Source: Arbacia lixula | Lineage: Eukaryota; Echinodermata; Echinoidea; Arbacioida; Arbaciidae | Direction of reading: 5' to 3' | NCBI GenBank assembly: GCA_963669155.1 | Contig: OZ022576.1 | Coordinates: 24,634,150 to 24,698,149, forward strand | Length of the DNA stretch: 64,000 nucleotides | In this document: positions 62,201-64,000 of the stretch, one piece after another | Layout of the letters: every line of letters begins with the position of its first letter | Position numbering within the stretch: the first letter of the stretch is position 1 | Program-made: the position numbers and the translations under genes | Notes under the pieces: model-generated | Database searches by the model: none | Told to the model about the DNA's origin: nothing | Seen by the model: only the letters and a program-made list of their open reading frames with translations

Positions 62201-62865
62201 TCGGCAACTGGCTGAGAATAGCCTCTACCAAGTCTCATGTTGCCCATTACCCTAGAAGATCAGCAGCACACTTCATTTTCACACACTACACATTTCTCTT
62301 CACACTTTAAACATATATACTGTATACACACAGGCTGCACACTTTTTTTTAAAAAAATGCCACTTTCTCTCAGAGCTTGTTTTTTTACTAATCAGGAACT
62401 TGTGTCTGTGATATTATCAATACTCATCCAATCTTTAAGATACTCATATTATTCATCCTATTTTCCTCTCTCAGATTTTTCTGCTTCTTCTCATTAGTTT
62501 TCATCAGTTCAAAACTATTCATAAATTTCTTATTAATTTTCTGATTTTCCTAAAACTGATAGGCAGTTGGGTGCAGGTTCAAATCCTTCTGGTTCCAAGA
62601 TTTTCAGCTGGCTTGCTTTTCATTCATTCACAGAATGGAGCACACTATCCTTTTAATACTACTGGATGTATGCCTAAAATGTCTTTAAAAAATGAAGAAG
62701 AAAAAAAAAGCTTTATCTACCTGTTGTGATTCTTTCTTGGACACTGCGCTTGATATCCTTGTTGCTGACTTGCTTTGTCTGGTCTTGCTTCGGGGCGTTC
62801 TATGGGTGGTGTGGTGGTCCTTGATGGGGGCAGAATCACCCTGGGGGCCAGGGGGCTGGCTGGGG
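28301..62865 (-). CDS. Multi-exon gene, C-terminal ~714 residues; coiled-coil-rich protein of unrecognised family (partial, 5' end outside window)
   Basis: Ten minus-strand exons join in one open frame: 62721-62865, 43935-44099, 35268-35340, 34487-34794, 33539-33683, 32752-32927, 31902-32105, 30500-30632, 29141-29632 and 28301-28608. Every junction has a GT donor, an AG acceptor and matching phase, and no stop occurs before the final TAA. The product starts basic and Ser/Thr-rich. Two exons of Lys/Glu/Arg/Gln-rich coiled coil follow, then an acidic Gly-rich linker, about 230 residues of mixed charged and hydrophobic sequence that look folded, a low-complexity Ser-Gln/Asp exon, and a tail with aromatic and basic residues. 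I see no signal peptide, membrane helix or catalytic motif. Long charged coiled coils suggest a cytoskeletal, ciliary or centrosomal scaffold, but that is inference from composition. I could not match it to a named family from memory. Confidence 0.85.
29141..29632 (-). CDS. Coding exon with Ser-Gln repeat and acidic tract (163 codons)
   Basis: The acceptor is TTATCTCCTCAG and the donor AGAG|GTAACT. It opens VVYDANAPG, then about ten Ser-Gln or Thr-Gln pairs encoded by a GGACTG-type hexanucleotide repeat (plus strand about 29548-29608), then five Asp and a low-complexity acidic stretch. A tandem peptide duplication, [18 protein letters not shown], follows. The second half ([20 protein letters not shown] to the Ala/Asp-rich end) is charged and helix-prone. 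The hexanucleotide array should vary in length between alleles. Confidence 0.88.
30500..30632 (-). CDS. Coding exon (acidic start, 44 codons plus 1 base)
   Basis: The acceptor is CATCCCCACAG and the donor ATTG|GTAAGC. It encodes [20 protein letters not shown], then [20 protein letters not shown], then SFDI. The final G forms a Gly with the next exon. The acidic cluster followed by an aromatic-rich stretch resembles a short interaction segment, but no family is assigned. Confidence 0.88.
31577..31662. repeat. Short near-perfect hairpin in intron
   Basis: The 34-base arms AAATTTGCCATATCACGTTG... and its inverse surround an 18-base loop, with a few mismatches. The size fits a minimal foldback element or a hairpin-forming transcript. 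No target duplication is clear. Confidence 0.65.
31902..32105 (-). CDS. Coding exon (68 codons)
   Basis: The acceptor is CCCCCTCAG and the donor TTTG|GTAAGA, phase 0 at both ends. It starts [20 protein letters not shown], passes through [18 protein letters not shown] and ends near [12 protein letters not shown]. The upstream intron begins with a GGGGT-rich minisatellite immediately beside the acceptor. Confidence 0.9.
32108..32215. repeat. GGGGT/GGGCAGGGT minisatellite beside an exon acceptor
   Basis: Repeated GGGCAGGGTGG-type units, G-rich on the plus strand. On the transcribed minus strand this is a C-rich tract running directly into the CCCCCTCAG acceptor of the exon at 32105. It probably supplies the polypyrimidine tract. 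Confidence 0.85.
32752..32927 (-). CDS. Coding exon (58 codons)
   Basis: The acceptor is TTGTCCACAG and the donor GAG|GTAAGC. Two bases complete the Gly from the previous exon, then [20 protein letters not shown] and [20 protein letters not shown], ending SFYSETE in phase 0. Codons here are strongly GC-biased at third positions, unlike the AT-rich introns on either side, which supports coding function. Confidence 0.9.
33539..33683 (-). CDS. Coding exon (48 codons plus 1 base)
   Basis: The acceptor is GATGACAG, after a GTT-rich tract; a second AG two bases downstream is an alternative. The donor is GGAG|GTATGT. It encodes [20 protein letters not shown], then [20 protein letters not shown], then PHAVKQLG. 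Mixed aromatic, charged and hydrophobic composition suggests folded rather than linker sequence. Confidence 0.88.
33803..33935. mobile_element. Short foldback element in intron
   Basis: AGTCAGAATAAAATCTTGGA is inverted at the right end (TCCAAGATTTTTTTCTGACT). TTGCAGGTTCGA pairs in part with the internal TTGCAAGTTTGAATCC. A related right arm without the left partner occurs at about 62560-62610. Confidence 0.6.
34087..34443. mobile_element. TTAA-flanked MITE abutting a coding exon
   Basis: TTAA lies at 34083-34086 and 34444-34447. Arms of about 165 bp are nearly complete inverted copies starting AGGGCATATACTGTACTGG on the left and AGGGAATATACTGTACTGG on the right. It is a small non-autonomous piggyBac-like element. 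The right end lies 43 bp from the proposed end of the exon at 34487. Confidence 0.85.
34487..34794 (-). CDS. Coding exon (end of coiled coil, acidic Gly-rich linker, 102 codons)
   Basis: The acceptor is CACACAG. It encodes [20 protein letters not shown], then a Lys/Glu stretch, then a Gly-run linker with DAARPPGG, and ends in an acidic [10 protein letters not shown]. The donor shown is GAG|GTGCAT, chosen because it keeps phase 0 with the next exon. The reading frame stays open to 34426. There a stronger donor (CTG|GTAAGC) lies inside the terminal inverted repeat of a TTAA element, and using it requires a shifted acceptor (GACAGAG) at the next exon. Both models keep the frame. Confidence 0.82.
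35268..35340 (-). CDS. Coding exon (coiled coil, 24 codons plus 1 base)
   Basis: The acceptor is CCTATAG and the donor ATATAG|GTAAGA. It encodes [18 protein letters not shown] followed by VGKDDI and enters in phase 0. The last base pairs with two bases of the next exon to make Gly. It continues the Lys/Glu-rich helix of the preceding exon. Confidence 0.85.
35760..36240. repeat. CCCCT-rich imperfect minisatellite
   Basis: Irregular units such as CCCTCTCCCCTTGTCCAATC and CAACCCCCACTCAATCCCCT, drifting in length. Intronic to the minus-strand gene. Frames across it are artefacts. Confidence 0.85.
37250..37415. repeat. Dispersed repeat D, copy in intron
   Basis: Same landmarks and orientation as 17425-17590 (CCGAGGTTTGTCC, CTAATAGATTCAGTG, AGATAGGGGGAAAGTTGTGA). 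TTACTAGTTACTACACTCTA, just beyond the right edge, resembles the end of the TTAA element at 4988, so this may be a decayed whole copy. Confidence 0.6.
38515..39285. repeat. Very long compound microsatellite: TG, AGT, then GATAGT blocks
   Basis: A TG run (about 38528-38549) and G-run are followed by AGT trinucleotides with GTAGTGGCAGT variants (about 38590-38900), then GATAGT hexanucleotides and GGTAGT variants to about 39190, decaying into GATAATGATAGT. Poly-Ser, poly-Leu and Ser-Asp frames are repeat translations, not proteins. Confidence 0.95.
39508..39531 (-). CDS. Candidate alternative first exon or micro-exon (MNPNEEDD)
   Basis: A start codon followed by seven codons runs into a good donor, GAT|GTAAGTT. 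It is in phase 0 with the exon at 35340, so a short product could begin [15 protein letters not shown]. As an internal exon it works only as a 9-base micro-exon (Glu-Asp-Asp) after the AG in AATGAG, which lacks a pyrimidine tract. The frame needed from the other acceptor (CACAAAAG) hits a stop. Skipping it leaves the main frame intact, so it is optional. Confidence 0.3.
41040..41440. repeat. Purine-rich tract
   Basis: GA-rich imperfect repeat (GAGAGAGA, GGGAGAAA, AAAGAGAG). Intronic; no coding signal. Confidence 0.8.
43935..44099 (-). CDS. Coding exon (coiled coil, 55 codons)
   Basis: The acceptor is GATCACAG and the donor CAG|GTGAGT, a near-consensus site. The exon is exactly 165 bp and phase 0 at both ends. 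It encodes [16 protein letters not shown], continues to [19 protein letters not shown], and has the heptad-like charge pattern of a long helix. Part of its 5' end and the flanking intron is repeated at 44240-44330. Confidence 0.88.
44240..44330. repeat. Partial duplicate of exon 5' end and flanking intron
   Basis: CACTTCCTGAAGACCTGTCTTTTCTGTGATTC and the next ~60 bases match 44080-44175, the acceptor side of the exon at 43935-44099 plus intron, at roughly 75-80%. The acceptor CACAG is retained in the duplicate. Translation beyond the first few codons is not conserved, so it looks like a dead exon copy. Confidence 0.6.
45177..45325. repeat. C-rich and CT-rich low-complexity tract
   Basis: Poly-C runs, then CTCTCTCT and CACACTCA units. 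Intronic. Confidence 0.85.
46655..46775. repeat. CTA/CCA trinucleotide tract
   Basis: Runs of ACTACTACT and CTACCACTGC. Intronic; similar in kind to the AGT tract at 38.7 kb on the opposite strand. Confidence 0.8.
48400..48530. repeat. GA microsatellite
   Basis: Perfect GAGA from about 48470 to 48512, preceded by impure GA-rich sequence. Confidence 0.92.
54620..54700. repeat. GA microsatellite followed by GTGTGTG
   Basis: About 38 GA units, then a short GT run. Confidence 0.93.
56870..56960. repeat. CA-rich tract
   Basis: Interrupted CACACA units in the large intron. Confidence 0.85.
58512..58741. mobile_element. Near-perfect foldback MITE with TA duplication
   Basis: Two ~97-base arms, about 92% complementary, begin CAGCTCAAAGGAATTGGCAT and contain a GGGAAAGGGAAGAAAGGGAA block. 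They enclose a ~25-base loop. TA flanks the element (58510-58511, 58742-58743), fitting Tc1/mariner-type insertion. The high arm identity suggests recent activity or gene conversion between arms. A transcript of the host intron would form a long duplex here. Confidence 0.85.
59212..59272. repeat. TG microsatellite plus poly-G
   Basis: About 18 TG units followed directly by a G-run broken by one A. Intronic. Confidence 0.93.
61840..62095. repeat. GA-rich imperfect tract
   Basis: GAGAGA, GACAGA and AAAGAAAG units with a poly-G run at about 61898. Intronic. Confidence 0.85.
62721..62865 (-). CDS. Coding exon 1 of those visible (basic, Ser/Thr-rich, 48 codons)
   Basis: The acceptor follows a pyrimidine-rich stretch ending CTGTCCAG, and the donor is CAG|GTAGAT. 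All three frames are nearly open, so the frame is set by the next exon. The frame ending SKKESQQ joins in phase 0 to KREELF, giving a smooth charged run. It starts Pro/Gln-rich and becomes basic ([15 protein letters not shown]). The first base completes a codon from an upstream exon that I could not find before the window edge. Confidence 0.75.
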
Positions 62866-62963
62866 CTGGACAGAGAGAGAAGAGAGAGAGAGAAACAAAG
62901 ATGCATTTAATTGTTCTTTGTATCATTAAATATGAATGGCAGTGCCTTGATGTAATCATTACT

Positions 62964-63124
62964 GGGGTGTTTCATGAATGACTTTAAGAATGACTGGTGA
63001 TCCCTTCTTGTGCTAAATCAGATTCTCAATGAACAAAGTGTGGTATCACATTTAGCACAAGAAGGGATCACCAGTCGTTCGTAAAGTCGTTCGTAACTTA
63101 CAAACAGCTTGGTGAAACACTCCC
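62964..63124. mobile_element. GTTTCA-type foldback MITE, copy 2
   Basis: It begins GGGGTGTTTCATGAATGACT and ends GGTGAAACACTCCCC. The central hairpin ATCCCTTCTTGTGCTAAAT with its loop is almost identical to the copy at 7929-8108. It lies about 100 bp upstream, in transcription order, of the exon at 62865. Confidence 0.82.
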
Positions 63125-64000
63125 CTTGTAACATAAGACAAAGATGTATGCTTGTGTGTGTGTGGGGGGGGGGGGGGTTCGGAAGTGAGAAAGAAACTTA
63201 TAACAATGATGTATTTAATTGTACTATGCATTATGATTTCAAAATGGTTCTGTTGCAAATTATACTCATGAATATAACATGGATACATGTGTATGTTGGT
63301 GTGTGTACATAAAACATGTGTGTATGTATATGTTTGAAGTGGGGTAGAAATGATCGTACATGTTTATTCCACAGGAAGAGACTTGAAGATTGTGAAAAGT
63401 GACTAATATTGCTTTGACTGATGTGTATGTAAGATATCTTTAATCCATGCGCTTTGCATGTGCTCTTCAAAGCAAAGGGGGATACAACCGAAGGCACAAT
63501 ATTATTTTACTTCAAATAACACAGTTGTTCTGAAGATGAAAATATGAATAGCACATTTCTATCAAGATGGGTCATTCATCAAGCATCATAATAGAGCATG
63601 CATGTACATCAATTGTTTAAGCTTCCCCTCCTTTATCCTTATGTATTTGATTTGGCACAGCTCTGCTTTCATCTCTGGACTATACCAAAAGATCAATCTA
63701 GATGAGTATTTGCCATTTGATTGATCACAATTCTGATATCTCTTATCTCAACTTCTTATCTCCCATCACTTCACTTGATCAAACCGAGTGATTTGGGAAT
63801 CCTACTGTCAGTGTTTTCATTGGCCAGATCAAACAGCAGATAAAAGTATTCTTCATTTCAGAAGTGGATGATTTTAGGGGCTTTCTAGGGCACGTCTAAC
63901 TTGATCATCCTATCAACATGATCTCCTGTGCACAGGTCCGTGTAGTCCCCACATACTTAATGGTGCGTTAAGGCGAGCAAAAGCCGAGACAGGTATCCTA

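Larger units (their letters stand above)
44100..62720 (-). other. Large intron (~18.6 kb) of the minus-strand gene
   Basis: Bounded by donor GTAGAT at 62720 and acceptor GATCACAG. No splice-bounded frame was convincing inside. It holds the duplicated exon edge, several microsatellites and the TA-flanked foldback at 58512. A more GC-balanced block at about 56.5-57.3 kb contains open frames but no splice pairing. Its size leaves room for regulatory DNA that cannot be judged from one sequence. Confidence 0.65.

Noticed and set aside
62560-62610. tRNA-like B box GGTTCAAATCC
   Set aside because: No A box or cloverleaf. It matches the right arm of the foldback at 33803-33935, so it is a repeat relic.

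Overview
The window looks like animal nuclear DNA, most likely from an echinoderm such as a sea urchin. I infer this from three things: split coding exons with GT-AG borders separated by AT-rich introns, dense short inverted-repeat transposons, and long microsatellites with many runs of ten or more G or C. There is no bacterial-style operon, tRNA or rRNA gene, or CRISPR array. The species call rests on general character only.

The main gene lies on the minus strand and fills the right half. Ten exons between 62865 and 28301 splice in one continuous reading frame with compatible phases. They encode about 714 residues of the C-terminal part of a charged protein. It begins with a Lys/Glu/Arg-rich coiled coil, continues through an acidic and glycine-rich linker and a conserved-looking mixed-charge block, and ends in a Ser-Gln repeat exon and a 101-codon last exon with a TAA stop. 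The 5' end lies beyond the right edge. I do not recognise the family. The roughly 18.6 kb intron (44100-62720) and the 8.6 kb intron (35341-43934) hold mainly microsatellites and hairpin elements. The likely 3' UTR (about 26.0-28.3 kb) carries a short inverted-repeat element and a degenerate tandem repeat whose units resemble the end of the coding sequence.

The left third (1-21 kb) is a transposon-rich tract without a convincing host gene. It holds several non-autonomous DNA transposon families, some nested: a family starting AGGGATG with 9-bp target duplications (three copies), a related element, TTAA-flanked elements, a long TA-flanked foldback element, and unclassified repeats seen twice or three times. 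It also holds a LINE 3' fragment (about 18.5-19.1 kb) and a tandem repeat of about 180 bp beside it. Near 21.94-22.14 kb on the plus strand sits one plausible terminal exon. It encodes the end of a membrane helix, a basic stop-transfer sequence and a short cytoplasmic tail. Its upstream exons are not identifiable here.

The most useful observations are a TTAA element abutting a coding exon that could supply its splice donor, the tandem decay products of the terminal exon, a partial duplication of an exon's acceptor region, and a set of insertion-dated nested elements. I found no clearly new biochemical system.
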